A stretch of 64,000 nucleotides of DNA from DATFCK01 sp045809745 (GTDB lineage: Bacteria > Verrucomicrobiota > Verrucomicrobiia > Chthoniobacterales > UBA10450): contig JBJMXE010000047.1 in the NCBI GenBank assembly GCA_045809745.1, positions 5,443-69,442 on the forward strand. The letters run 5' to 3'. The translations under genes and the position numbers were made by a program. Under the pieces are notes generated by a model. It searched no databases and had not been told where the DNA came from. It saw nothing but the letters and a program-made list of their open reading frames with translations. The stretch's first letter is position 1. The number at the start of each line of letters is the position of its first letter. Below are positions 24,445-32,937 of this stretch, one piece after another.

Positions 24445-25854
24445 CTAACCAACCGAACCTTCCATCTCCAGCTCGATCAGTCGTTTTAGCTCCACACTGT
24501 ATTCCATCGGAAATTGGCGAACCAGATCGTTAACGAAACCGTTGACGCTGAGACTCATCGCCTGTGCTTCGGTTAATCCGCGCTGCTGCATATAGAAGAT
24601 TTGCTCGGCGCTAACCTGACTGACGCTGGCCTCATGCTGAACCGAGTTCCCAATGCCACGGACGGTGATCGCGGGATAGGTGTCGGTTCGGCTGGTGGCG
24701 TTGATCAGCAGCGCGTCACATTCGGTGTTGTTCTTACAATTCTTGAGATGCTTCGGCACCTGGACCAGGCCGCGATAGGTGGCCCGGCCGGTCCCGATGG
24801 AAATGGATTTGGAGATGATGTTGGACGTGGTTTCGTCGGCCGCGTGAACCATCTTGGCGCCGGTATCCTGGTGCTGGCCGTCGTTAGCGAGAGCGATGGA
24901 GAGAACTTCGCCGCGCGCCTTCCGGCCCTTCATGATGACACCTGGATATTTCATCGTTAGGCGCGAACCGATGTTGCAGTCGATCCATTTCACTTCAGCG
25001 TCCTCGTGGGCGAGACCCCGCTTGGTGACCAGGTTGAACACGTTGGCCGACCAGTTCTGCACGGTGATGTATTGAATCTTCGCACCCTTCAAAGCGACCA
25101 GTTCCACGACCGCACTATGCAGCGTTGCGGTGTTAAACTTTGGCGCGGTGCAGCCCTCCATGTAGGTGAGTTCGGAACCTTCATCGCAAATGATCAGGGT
25201 CCGTTCAAACTGGCCGAAGTTCTCGGCGTTGATCCGGAAATAGGCCTGGAGGGGATGCTTCACTTTCACCCCGGGCGGGACGTAGATGAATGATCCGCCG
25301 CTGAACACGGCAGAATTCAGCGCGCTGAACTTGTTGTCTCCAATCGGAATGACCTTCCCGAACCATTTGCGAAAAATTTCGGGATGGTTTTTTAATCCCT
25401 CGGTCGATCCGACGAAGATTACACCTTGTTCGCCTACTGCCTTCTTGATGTTTGAGTAGACCGCCTCGCTATCGAACTGCGCTTCCACGCCGGCCAGAAA
25501 TTTCCTCTCCTGCTCCGGAATTCCGAGCCGTTCAAATGTCCGCTTCACATCCTCCGGGACATCTTCCCAACTTCGTTTGGGTTGAACGCCGCCGCTGAGG
25601 TAGTAGCGGATCTTGTCAAAATTGATGGCCTCAAGATCTTTGCTGGCCCAATGGGTCGGCATCGGCTTCTCCAGAAATGTCTTCAAACCTTTGAGCCGAA
25701 ATTCCCGAACCCAGTCGGGATCTTCCTTCACGTCAGAAATGTAATGAACCGTCTTATCGGTTAGACCGATGCCCGCATCGTAGGTATGGGCAACGTCGTA
25801 GGAAAAATCGCCTTTGTTACGATCGATATCGACGGCTTTGGTTTCGGTGCTCAT
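24445..25854 (-). CDS. sufB: Fe-S cluster assembly scaffold SufB
   Basis: 469 residues from the ATG at 25854 (MSTETKAVD). The frame continues upstream to 25968, but those residues run into the sufC 3' end and look non-coding. It has the SufB signatures FVGSTEGLKNHPEIFRKWFG, SFIYVPPGVKVKHPLQAYFR, the EGCTAPKFNTATLHSAVVEL stretch with the conserved Cys, the CKNNTECDALLIN segment and the C-terminal QHEASVSQVSAEQIFYMQQR. It is the main scaffold for Fe-S assembly in the SufBCD complex. It lies 19 bp downstream of sufC. Confidence 0.97.
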   Translation of the reverse strand: MSTETKAVDIDRNKGDFSYDVAHTYDAGIGLTDKTVHYISDVKEDPDWVREFRLKGLKTFLEKPMPTHWASKDLEAINFDKIRYYLSGGVQPKRSWEDVPEDVKRTFERLGIPEQERKFLAGVEAQFDSEAVYSNIKKAVGEQGVIFVGSTEGLKNHPEIFRKWFGKVIPIGDNKFSALNSAVFSGGSFIYVPPGVKVKHPLQAYFRINAENFGQFERTLIICDEGSELTYMEGCTAPKFNTATLHSAVVELVALKGAKIQYITVQNWSANVFNLVTKRGLAHEDAEVKWIDCNIGSRLTMKYPGVIMKGRKARGEVLSIALANDGQHQDTGAKMVHAADETTSNIISKSISIGTGRATYRGLVQVPKHLKNCKNNTECDALLINATSRTDTYPAITVRGIGNSVQHEASVSQVSAEQIFYMQQRGLTEAQAMSLSVNGFVNDLVRQFPMEYSVELKRLIELEMEGSVG

Positions 25855-25873
25855 ATATAAGAGTAGGTATCTA

Positions 25874-26638
25874 TCAGCTCGCTGCCATCTCACGCTCTTC
25901 TTGTCGCGCCCAATCGTAGCCGCGTTCTTCCAGTTCCAGCGCCAGCTCGCGGCGACCGCTGCGAACAATTCGTCCCGCCACCATCACATGCACATAATCG
26001 GGCACGATGTAATTCAGGAGACGCTGGTAATGCGTGATCAAAAGTATTCCAAGATTCGGGCCTCGCAACGAATTGACGCCGTGCGCCACCGTCTTTAGGG
26101 CATCGATATCGAGACCGCTATCGGTTTCATCGAGAATGGCGTACTTCGGTTCGAGCATCGCCATTTGCAGTATTTCATTCCGCTTCTTTTCGCCGCCGGA
26201 AAAGCCTTCGTTAACCGAGCGCGACGTGAACGACCGGTCCATGCCGAGTAGCTCCATTTTTTCGTAGAGCCGCGCGTAGTAATCTGTCGCTTCCAGCTCT
26301 TCGCCCTCCGGCATTCGAGCTTGAACGGCGGCACGCAAAAAGTTCGCGATCGTGACACCCGGAATCTCGCTCGGATATTGGAACGCCAGGAAAAGGCCAC
26401 GCCGGGCCCGCTCGTCAGGCTCGAGCTCCAGTAGATTTTCGGCATCCATCAGTACCTTGCCGCCTGTCACCTCATAATCCGGGTGGCCCGCCAACACCTT
26501 TGCCAACGTGCTTTTGCCGGAACCATTCGGACCCATGATTGCGTGCACTTCACCCCGGGGCACTTTCAGGCTAAGCCCCCGAACGATGCGCTGTCCGGCG
26601 ATGTTTACATGCAGGTTGTCGATCGAAAGCTCCTTCAT
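25874..26638 (-). CDS. sufC: Fe-S assembly ATPase SufC
   Basis: 254 residues, a soluble ABC-type ATPase of the Suf system. It has Walker A IMGPNGSGKSTLAKVLAG, signature GFSGGEKKRNEILQ, Walker B AILDETDSGLDIDAL and the switch His in ILLITHYQRLLNY. The spacing is standard for SufC, including the ELEPDERARRGLFLAFQYP segment. It is the first gene of sufCBD. The SufBCD operon would supply clusters for the Fe-S proteins in this window, such as ActB, MqnC, KamA and the large FAD/Fe-S dehydrogenase. Confidence 0.97.
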   Translation of the reverse strand: MKELSIDNLHVNIAGQRIVRGLSLKVPRGEVHAIMGPNGSGKSTLAKVLAGHPDYEVTGGKVLMDAENLLELEPDERARRGLFLAFQYPSEIPGVTIANFLRAAVQARMPEGEELEATDYYARLYEKMELLGMDRSFTSRSVNEGFSGGEKKRNEILQMAMLEPKYAILDETDSGLDIDALKTVAHGVNSLRGPNLGILLITHYQRLLNYIVPDYVHVMVAGRIVRSGRRELALELEERGYDWARQEEREMAAS

Positions 26639-26849
26639 AGTTGGAACCCAAAATATAGGCCGGTTTGACGGTTTGGCGAACCAGGTTTTCGCCGGCCAAA
26701 ACGCATCAACGCTGAGTAATTGGCCTGGCCGGATTGCAGGAGGCAGTTAGCGCCAATCTGGCGCAGGTTTACCTGTCGAAGTGACGCCCTATTATGCCGG
26801 CATCTTTAATGCTGTCACTCAGGGTTGAGCAGATTTATCTGTCTCTCCA

Positions 26850-27566
26850 ATGGCCACTTCCGAATCAGATCAGGGAAACAAAAAACCTTCCCCCGAGTTC
26901 ATCGCCGCTGCAGCCAGCGAGTTGAACAATTTGCTGCAGATTATCGCCGGCAGCAGCACCGCCCTCGAACGCGTCGCCAAGACCGATCAGCAGGCAGCGC
27001 AGTACCTGGAAATGATACAAGCCAGCGTGGAGCGCGCCGAAACGTTGGGGCACGAAATGGCCAAGCAAAGTGGCGGCGCTGCTCAGAAATCGATCCGGTA
27101 TTCCGAGATCGCCGGCTTTCTCAAAAACAAGAACCAAACGAAGGCGCCGCGACAAACCGTTCTCGTGGTAGACGACGAAAAGATGGCGCTCACGTTGATC
27201 GAACGGATCCTGCGCGAGGCCGATTACGACGTCGTGGTGGCCCAATCCGGTTTTGAATGCGTGGATATTTTCCGGCGCCAGCCGCATCGGTTCTCGTTAG
27301 TGCTGCTCGATCTCAGTCTGCCGTTCATGGATGGCGAAGAGACTTTCCGCCGGCTTCGCCAAATGCGAGGCGATATTCCAGTGGTGCTGTGCACCGGGTT
27401 CATTTTGCAGGATCGGTTGAGCGGAATGTTGGCCTCGGGTTTGACTGGGTTTCTGCGGAAGCCGGTGCCGGCGGACGAACTTCTGTCAGTCGTGAAATCG
27501 ACGTTACAAAACGCGATGTATTCTCGCGGCAACGGTGATCCCGACGGAATGCCCGCAGCAGGTTAA
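26850..27566 (+). CDS. response regulator with degenerate histidine-kinase DHp segment
   Basis: 238 residues in two parts. Residues ~15-75 look like the dimerisation/phosphotransfer helices of a histidine kinase: AAASELNNLLQIIAG matches the usual AHDFNNLL-type H-box, but the phospho-accepting His is replaced by Ser23. No ATPase domain follows. Instead, after a short linker, a complete receiver domain begins at about residue 102: VLVVDDEK, the phospho-acceptor Asp154 in LVLLDLSLP, Thr in VLCTGF and Lys in FLRKPVP. It therefore looks like a hybrid kinase reduced to a dimerising receiver. It could be phosphorylated by a separate kinase. No kinase gene is adjacent. The output is unknown. Confidence 0.85.
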   Translation: MATSESDQGNKKPSPEFIAAAASELNNLLQIIAGSSTALERVAKTDQQAAQYLEMIQASVERAETLGHEMAKQSGGAAQKSIRYSEIAGFLKNKNQTKAPRQTVLVVDDEKMALTLIERILREADYDVVVAQSGFECVDIFRRQPHRFSLVLLDLSLPFMDGEETFRRLRQMRGDIPVVLCTGFILQDRLSGMLASGLTGFLRKPVPADELLSVVKSTLQNAMYSRGNGDPDGMPAAG

Positions 27567-27597
27567 CTGCGCCCGCTCTGCAGGCGAGGTGCATTCC

Positions 27598-27671
27598 TGG
27601 CTACCCCGCATGGACTCGAACCATGAATAACGCCTCCAAAGGGCGCTGTGTTACCATTACACCACGGGGTA
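27598..27671 (-). tRNA. tRNA-Gln (anticodon TTG)
   Basis: Read on the minus strand it folds as a full cloverleaf. The acceptor stem TACCCCG/CGGGGTA is followed by the D arm with GGTGTAATGGTAACAC (as in tRNA-Gln). The anticodon arm is GCGCC-CTTTGGA-GGCGT with anticodon TTG, and the T arm contains GGTTCGAGTCC. The discriminator is G and CCA is encoded (27598-27600). The loop base after the anticodon is G rather than the usual A. Confidence 0.95.
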
Positions 27672-27848
27672 TTTGGCGCGCAGACTTAATCAGCCAATTT
27701 GGGGAACAGCGCAATCGTTAGAAGTGAGTCGCGCCACCGACCGCGTGGGAAGAAGGGACGAAGACGGAATAATGCCAGGGTCAGAGACCGCCGCTACATC
27801 TTGCAGTCATTTGCGCGTACGTGCTGCGCGCAACCGCGATGTTTGCGT

Positions 27849-29369
27849 CTACCGCTCGCTTGGTTGAGCCGGGCCGCCGGCTTTCAGCACCGCAAAGGTC
27901 TTGCTGCCCTTGCGATCCAGATAAAGGAGAACGCCGCGTTTCGGATCAGCTTTGGTCAACGCGTCCCGGAAGGACTTCACATCTGTGATCGGCTTACCAT
28001 CCACTTCAGTAATGACGTCCTCGCGTTCGATACCCTGCTGCGCGGCCATGCTGTTGTCGGCAACATCGGTAACGATCACGCCTTTATCGACGCCGAGCTT
28101 CATTCGATCGGCCATTTCCTTGCTCAGCTCCTGGACTTGGAGACCAAACTTACCGGTCTCCTCCTCAGGCGCTTGTGGTGGCGGCGTCGATTGATTCGAT
28201 GCCCGCGAGATCTCGTTAGGCAATTCGCCGGTGGTGATCGGAACTTTGATGCTCTGACCTTTTCGCCAGACGGTCAGATCCACGTTCTGGCCGATTTTTT
28301 TTCGGAGGATCTGGTGCTGCAGCTCGGTGTCGGTGGCGACGGACGCGCCGTCTACCTGAGTGATTAAATCGAACGGGCGCAGATCACTTTTGTAAGCCGG
28401 GGCATTCGCTTCGATTGTCTTCACCACGACGCCCTTTTCGACTCCTTTGAACATGTCACGGATCGAAGGATCATCGCCCAGCGTTTCGATTCGAATGCCC
28501 AGCCACGGACGCATGATTTTGTGACCGGCGATCAGCTCCGTTCCGATCTCTCGCACCATGTTGCTGGGAATCGCAAAACCGAGTCCGCGATTCAGCCCGT
28601 TAATGAGCGTGTTCATCCCTATCACCTTGCCGTCGATGTCGCACAGCGGTCCGCCGCTGTTTCCGGGATTGATGGAGGCGTCGGTCTGCAGGAAGTCAGA
28701 AATCGTTCCGCCGCCGAGAAGCTTGCTCCGCCCTTTTCCGCTTACCACGCCGTAGGTAAACGTGTAATCGAGCTTGAATGGCGCTCCGATGGCGAAGGCG
28801 AATTGTCCCACCTTAACGGCGTCGCTATCGGCCAACTCCACCACGGGCAGATCCTTGGCCTCGATTTTTATCACAGCCACGTCGGTTTTCTCGTCAGTGC
28901 CGACGACCCGTGCGGAGAACTCCCGGCCGTCCTTTAGCTTCACACTGATCTTGTCAGCCCCTTCGACGACGTGGAAATTGGTGAAGATAAACCCGTCGGC
29001 TTTGGCGATAAATCCTGAACCTTCACTTCGTACCGGCTGAAAACCGCGTTGATTCCGGCGCGGATTATTGTCATCCGGTTGACCCTGAAAAAACAGATCG
29101 TCGAACGCGGAGTTTTCGGTGTTATCGGCCTTTTTCGAAACCTCGATGATTACCACGGTCGGCGCGACCGTCTCGAACACGCGGGCGAAAGCGTTATTAA
29201 GAGCGTGCACCTGATCTTTGCCGGCATCGGCGGCGGAGGCCGAGACTGTAGCTGTTGATTCCGGTGGTGCCGCTTGCAATGGAAGTGCTGCCGAAGCGGT
29301 GACAACAGCGAGAATGAAAAACAAACGCATCCTTTCGCATTTGGACAGCGGTATCGGTGTGATGTTCAT
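27849..29369 (-). CDS. HtrA/DegP-family periplasmic serine protease with two PDZ domains
   Basis: 506 residues from the ATG at 29369, or 493 from the ATG at 29330; the latter starts right at the signal peptide MRLFFILAVVTASAALPLQA. The frame is open to 29531, but that extension is not family-like. The trypsin-like domain has the triad His in TNFHVVEGADK, Asp in TDVAVIKIE and Ser in INPGNSGGPLCD. Two PDZ domains follow, at roughly residues 280-370 and 400-490 of the longer form (RPWLGIRIETLGDD; GKFGLQVQELSKEM). It degrades or refolds damaged envelope proteins and so complements BamA/Skp. It has a long 5' gap of its own, so it is probably monocistronic. Confidence 0.93.
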   Translation of the reverse strand: MNITPIPLSKCERMRLFFILAVVTASAALPLQAAPPESTATVSASAADAGKDQVHALNNAFARVFETVAPTVVIIEVSKKADNTENSAFDDLFFQGQPDDNNPRRNQRGFQPVRSEGSGFIAKADGFIFTNFHVVEGADKISVKLKDGREFSARVVGTDEKTDVAVIKIEAKDLPVVELADSDAVKVGQFAFAIGAPFKLDYTFTYGVVSGKGRSKLLGGGTISDFLQTDASINPGNSGGPLCDIDGKVIGMNTLINGLNRGLGFAIPSNMVREIGTELIAGHKIMRPWLGIRIETLGDDPSIRDMFKGVEKGVVVKTIEANAPAYKSDLRPFDLITQVDGASVATDTELQHQILRKKIGQNVDLTVWRKGQSIKVPITTGELPNEISRASNQSTPPPQAPEEETGKFGLQVQELSKEMADRMKLGVDKGVIVTDVADNSMAAQQGIEREDVITEVDGKPITDVKSFRDALTKADPKRGVLLYLDRKGSKTFAVLKAGGPAQPSER

Positions 29370-29507
29370 TGATGAGTAGTGGTGCGCTGGTGGACTGAAA
29401 GGCAAACCGTGAGGTTGGTTTTCCTGACCTTCACCAAACATGCTTGTAAATGCCGTCCGCGCCATCGGCAATGCGATGGCGGCTCGTCGCAGTGATATCG
29501 GTACAGC

Positions 29508-29542
29508 AGAGGACTGACAGTCTGCCCTCATCTCAGTCCTCT
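29508..29542. promoter_or_regulatory. 10-bp inverted repeat upstream of the HtrA-family gene
   Basis: AGAGGACTGA (29508-29517) and TCAGTCCTCT (29533-29542) are perfect inverted repeats 15 bases apart. They lie about 140-170 bp upstream of the protease start in the divergent region. An operator for a stress regulator is possible. A hairpin repeat is the alternative. Confidence 0.4.
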
Positions 29543-29761
29543 CGAAAAGCGCCGGATGGATGAACCGATACCCTTCGTCTGCTGGTGAAGCAGCCGATAT
29601 GACGTTCTCAAGTCAAGGGAAAGCCGCTCGAAGCCGCCTCTGCTGCAAGTGACTGTTTTTCATCTCTATCAGGCCTCTAGCTTGCTTTGACTGAGCGGGT
29701 TCTGACGTACAGCGCAAAGAGGCAAAGGAGCGCTGCGTCGGGGATGCAAACCGTTGACATC

Positions 29762-29770
29762 TGTTATACA
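29762..29770 (+). promoter_or_regulatory. possible extended -10 promoter of the ankyrin/transpeptidase gene
   Basis: TG-T-TATACA matches an extended -10 box about 25 bp before the ATG at 29795. There is no good -35 at the right distance; the TTGACA at 29754-29759 is only 5 bases away. Weak support. Confidence 0.25.
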
Positions 29771-29794
29771 ATTTGATCGCCGTGCCCTCCTTTA

Positions 29795-31177
29795 ATGCAT
29801 CCGTATAAAGCCCTTCATGCAGCTCTGGTGTTGATCAGTGCTTTCGCTTTTGTCGGGGTAACCGACGCCGGCTCCGCGCCGGAGAAGCTCACCGACGTTA
29901 CTCCCGCACAATTCCTCCGCGCGCTGGCCGAACACCAGGCAAATGTCGTCGATTTCTTTCTTTCTCATTCGCCTAATCCGAATGCGCGCGTTAGCCAGGA
30001 CCGGTCTCTGTTGCTAAGCGCAATCCTGCACGGAGATCGAACCGTCGCGGGACGACTCATCGCCGCAGGTGCATCCGTCGATCTGGCTGACGACGCCGGG
30101 ATGACTCCGCTGATGGCGGCGTCATTGCTCGGCGAGACTGAACTTGTTCAGCAGCTGCTTCCACTAGCGACGAATCCCGCAGCGACTGATCACAAAGGGA
30201 GGACGGCACTTCATTATGCCGTTGCCGCGGGCAAATCTTCCGTCGTCGAAATTCTGCTCCCGATGATTCCTGATCTGTGGCGATCGACAGCAGACGGACG
30301 TTCGATCCTGGCCATCGCGCTGGAGCAGGAGAATCCGCAGGTGGTTGATCTAGTTCTTCAACACTTGCCGTCCGACCAGGAATGGACCGCCGACACTTCG
30401 CGATTGCTGGAGACGAGCCTGGCCGCTGGCCACACGGACCAGGTAAAATACCTTCTATCAAAGCACTGCGAACCACCGACGGCCGAGGGCAGACGGGTCC
30501 CATTGCTGGCCTACGAGATTGCGTCAACCAACGTGAGCGCCTGCCGGATCCTGCTCGAGTGCGGTGCCGATCCCAACACGGTTTTGCCCGATAAGTCCGA
30601 CCCGGATTTCCTCGCACTCTTGCCGCCGCGTCTTCGCGATTACATCGACGGCGACAAGGACGTGAGTGTCCTGACTCTAGCGGCCGGGATCGGCCAGTGC
30701 GAAATAGTCAACGCGTTGCTTGAGGCTGGTGCAGATCGGAATCACGCCACTCGACGATTCAAAATGCTGCCGCTTTACATCGCAGCACAAACCGGCCGGT
30801 GGCAGTGCGCCCAAATACTGTTAGGTGGCGGACCTCCGCCTGAGCAGCTTCGGATTGAGATTTCGTTAGCGTCGCAGCGAGCGGCCGTGTTCAAGGACGG
30901 CGTTTCGATTTTTAATACTGCCTGCTCAACCGGTCGGAGCGGCTTCTCCACCCGCAGCGGCGATTACGTGATCACGGATAAAGCGCGGAATCACCGTTCC
31001 ACAATTTACAAAGTCGACATGCCTTACTTCATGCGCTTGAGCTGCCTGGATTTCGGCATGCACGAAGGAGTGGTGCCGCATTATCCAGCTTCGCATGGAT
31101 GCATTCGTCTTCCCGGTGACGCTGCCAAGAAGTTGTTCGCCGAGATTCCGATCGGCACGCTGGTCACGGTAAAATAG
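29795..31177 (+). CDS. ankyrin-repeat protein fused to a YkuD-type L,D-transpeptidase domain
   Basis: 460 residues. A signal peptide covers about 1-24. About seven ankyrin repeats follow between residues 45 and 345; clear ones include DDAGMTPLMAASLLGETELV, DHKGRTALHYAVAAGKSSVV and MLPLYIAAQTGRWQCAQILL. The C-terminal ~110 residues are an L,D-transpeptidase (YkuD) domain: RIEISLASQRAAVF start, FNTACSTGR, GDYVITDK, and the catalytic HYPASHGCIRLP with Cys436. Such enzymes make 3-3 cross-links or attach proteins to peptidoglycan in the periplasm. The ankyrin part is presumably a protein-binding scaffold. It stands alone, between HtrA and a repeat-rich gap. Confidence 0.88.
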   Translation: MHPYKALHAALVLISAFAFVGVTDAGSAPEKLTDVTPAQFLRALAEHQANVVDFFLSHSPNPNARVSQDRSLLLSAILHGDRTVAGRLIAAGASVDLADDAGMTPLMAASLLGETELVQQLLPLATNPAATDHKGRTALHYAVAAGKSSVVEILLPMIPDLWRSTADGRSILAIALEQENPQVVDLVLQHLPSDQEWTADTSRLLETSLAAGHTDQVKYLLSKHCEPPTAEGRRVPLLAYEIASTNVSACRILLECGADPNTVLPDKSDPDFLALLPPRLRDYIDGDKDVSVLTLAAGIGQCEIVNALLEAGADRNHATRRFKMLPLYIAAQTGRWQCAQILLGGGPPPEQLRIEISLASQRAAVFKDGVSIFNTACSTGRSGFSTRSGDYVITDKARNHRSTIYKVDMPYFMRLSCLDFGMHEGVVPHYPASHGCIRLPGDAAKKLFAEIPIGTLVTVK

Positions 31178-31204
31178 TCTGTAATGGCCCCCGTCGCTGT
31201 CTCG

Positions 31205-31224
31205 GCGGAGGGACGAGCTTGTCT
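31205..31224. repeat. 20-bp dispersed repeat, copy 2
   Basis: CGGAGGGACGAGCTTGTCTC, identical base for base to 411-430. It is intergenic, 28 bp after the ankyrin/transpeptidase stop codon. Confidence 0.75.
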
Positions 31225-31318
31225 CGCCAATATCAAGGCGCTCAGCAAACTTCAATCGTGCGCAACAACGGATTTGTGCTCGCGCGCAGTTCTTGGAACC
31301 GCTCGCGGTTAACACCCA

Positions 31319-31422
31319 TAGCTATGTCATCCCAAGCTTGTCGAGAGACCTCATCCCGCGGCCGCGGGACGGAACCCGTCCCCGAGTAGGAGAGGTGGTC
31401 CTTCGAGTTCGCTCAGGTGACA
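31319..31422. repeat. ~100-bp dispersed inverted repeat, copy 3 of 3
   Basis: It begins AGCTATGTCATCCCAAGCTT as in copy 2 and ends CCTTCGAGTTCGCTCAGGTGACA. The right arm has lost two bases compared with copy 2 (GGTGACA against GGATGACA). A 16-bp GC palindrome sits in the centre, so the core differs from the other copies. Confidence 0.75.
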
Positions 31423-31610
31423 AAAGGTTTGGGTGCCGATTCACGTTGGAGACTTCGCCGCGAGAAGGGGAAAATGAGGCGTCACGAAGGCGGGAAGCAC
31501 CGCCCTCATGAATAACCCGCGGGTAAGATCGTCAACTACCCCACGCTCAGGATTTAGCCTCCGTTGACACGATTATTAACCGCCTTAACGTTTTCGCTTC
31601 AACACCCAAA

Positions 31611-32819
31611 ATGCGCACACTCGCTGCAGCAAACGAGAAAGAGTTCGTCTCGCATGCTCCTGGTTATTGGCTCGGTCACGATGGCATCGCGCCGGAGCTT
31701 TGGACGGACTGGAAATGGCAGCTAAAGAATCGGGTCACCTCGCTTTCGCAGCTCGAGAAACACATCTCGTTGACTGATGAAGAGCGCGGTGGCGTGCTGC
31801 TGTCGGGCGATAAGCTGGCGATGGCCATCACGCCTCACTTCTTCAACCTGATACCGGGCAACGAGCCGGAAGATCCAATCCGCCGACAAATGATCCCACG
31901 GATCGAAGAAACGTGGAGTTCGCCTTACGACATGGTCGATCCGTGCGGCGAAGATTCACACATGCCGGTACCGGGGTTGGTGCACCGTTACCCGGACCGG
32001 GTGCTGTTTCTGGTGACTGATCGTTGCGCCAGTTACTGCCGTTATTGCACTCGCAGCCGCGTCGTCAGCGGTGTCGGCGAGCAAGAGTTACATACCGATT
32101 TCGATGAGGCATTCCGTTATTTGGAACAACATACCGAAGTTCGGGACGTCCTCCTCAGCGGAGGCGACGCCTTATTGTTCAGCGACGATCGACTGGAGAA
32201 GATCCTGAGCCGGCTCCGTGCGATAAAGCACATTGAATTTCTGCGGATCGGAACGCGGGTGCCAATCTTTTTACCGCAGCGGATCACTCCGGAGTTGTGC
32301 GCGATGCTGGCGAAGTACCATCCGCTGTGGATGAGCGTGCATGTGAATCATCCGCGCGAGCTGACGGTGGAGGTGAAGGAAGCGCTGGAGCGGCTGGCTA
32401 ATGCCGGAATCCCGTTAGGCAACCAAAGCGTGCTGCTCAAAGGGGTGAACGACAACCTCGAAACGATGAAGACGCTGGTGCACAAGCTTCTGATGTGCCG
32501 GGTTCGCCCGTACTATATATACCAGTGCGATTTGATTAACGGCTCATCCCATCTCCGTACATCGGTGGCCAAGGGCATTGAGATCATTGAAGGGCTGCGT
32601 GGTCATACCACCGGTTATGGCGTGCCGCAGTTTGTGATCGATGCGCCCGGCGGCGGTGGCAAGGTGCCGATCAATCCCGGGTATATCCTGTATCACGACA
32701 ACGAAAAGATCGTGATTCGAAATTACGAAGGAAAAATCTTCGAGTATCCCGAGAGCGAGAACGAGAACGTGCAGTTTGCGCCCCAACGCGAATACCACGA
32801 CGAATATCTGTATTCGTAG
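31611..32819 (+). CDS. kamA: lysine 2,3-aminomutase (radical SAM, PLP)
   Basis: 402 residues, typical for KamA/YodO. The radical SAM cluster motif is CASYCRYC in VTDRCASYCRYCTRSRVV (about residues 135-152). The LLSGGDALLFSDDRLEKIL and RIGTRVPIFLPQRITPELC segments are family hallmarks. The PLP lysine lies in DAPGGGGKVPINPGYIL near the C-terminus. It interconverts L-alpha-lysine and L-beta-lysine in the cytoplasm. The long C-terminal region argues against the shorter EpmB. Lysine fermentation or ablB-like acetylation genes are not adjacent, so the role may be osmolyte synthesis or something else. Confidence 0.92.
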   Translation: MRTLAAANEKEFVSHAPGYWLGHDGIAPELWTDWKWQLKNRVTSLSQLEKHISLTDEERGGVLLSGDKLAMAITPHFFNLIPGNEPEDPIRRQMIPRIEETWSSPYDMVDPCGEDSHMPVPGLVHRYPDRVLFLVTDRCASYCRYCTRSRVVSGVGEQELHTDFDEAFRYLEQHTEVRDVLLSGGDALLFSDDRLEKILSRLRAIKHIEFLRIGTRVPIFLPQRITPELCAMLAKYHPLWMSVHVNHPRELTVEVKEALERLANAGIPLGNQSVLLKGVNDNLETMKTLVHKLLMCRVRPYYIYQCDLINGSSHLRTSVAKGIEIIEGLRGHTTGYGVPQFVIDAPGGGGKVPINPGYILYHDNEKIVIRNYEGKIFEYPESENENVQFAPQREYHDEYLYS

Positions 32820-32937
32820 ACTCACACGCAGGCCGTGTGGTCGACATCGTTAGGTTGGCCACAGTCCGAGGCGTAGGCGCGGCCAGACCGCGAAAAACCA
32901 GCCAGGCCGAGTCGATGACGTGATTTCCGGTTCCGCG

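Larger units (their letters stand above)
29370..29794. other. 425-bp gene-free gap between divergent htrA-like and ankyrin genes
   Basis: No gene is supported. The gap contains an imperfectly spaced inverted repeat (29508-29542) and a possible extended -10 element (29762-29770) before the ankyrin gene. It should hold the promoters of both divergent genes. Confidence 0.5.
31178..31610. other. 433-bp gene-free gap with dispersed repeats
   Basis: No gene is supported between the ankyrin/transpeptidase gene and kamA. The gap carries copy 2 of the 20-bp repeat (31205-31224), copy 3 of the ~90-bp inverted repeat (31319-31422) and, inside the latter, a perfect 16-bp palindrome TCCCGCGGCCGCGGGA (31354-31369). 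Confidence 0.55.

Noticed and set aside
29754..29770. TTGACA followed by TATACA as a sigma-70 promoter
   Set aside because: The two boxes are only 5 bases apart instead of ~17; only the extended -10 was kept, at low confidence.
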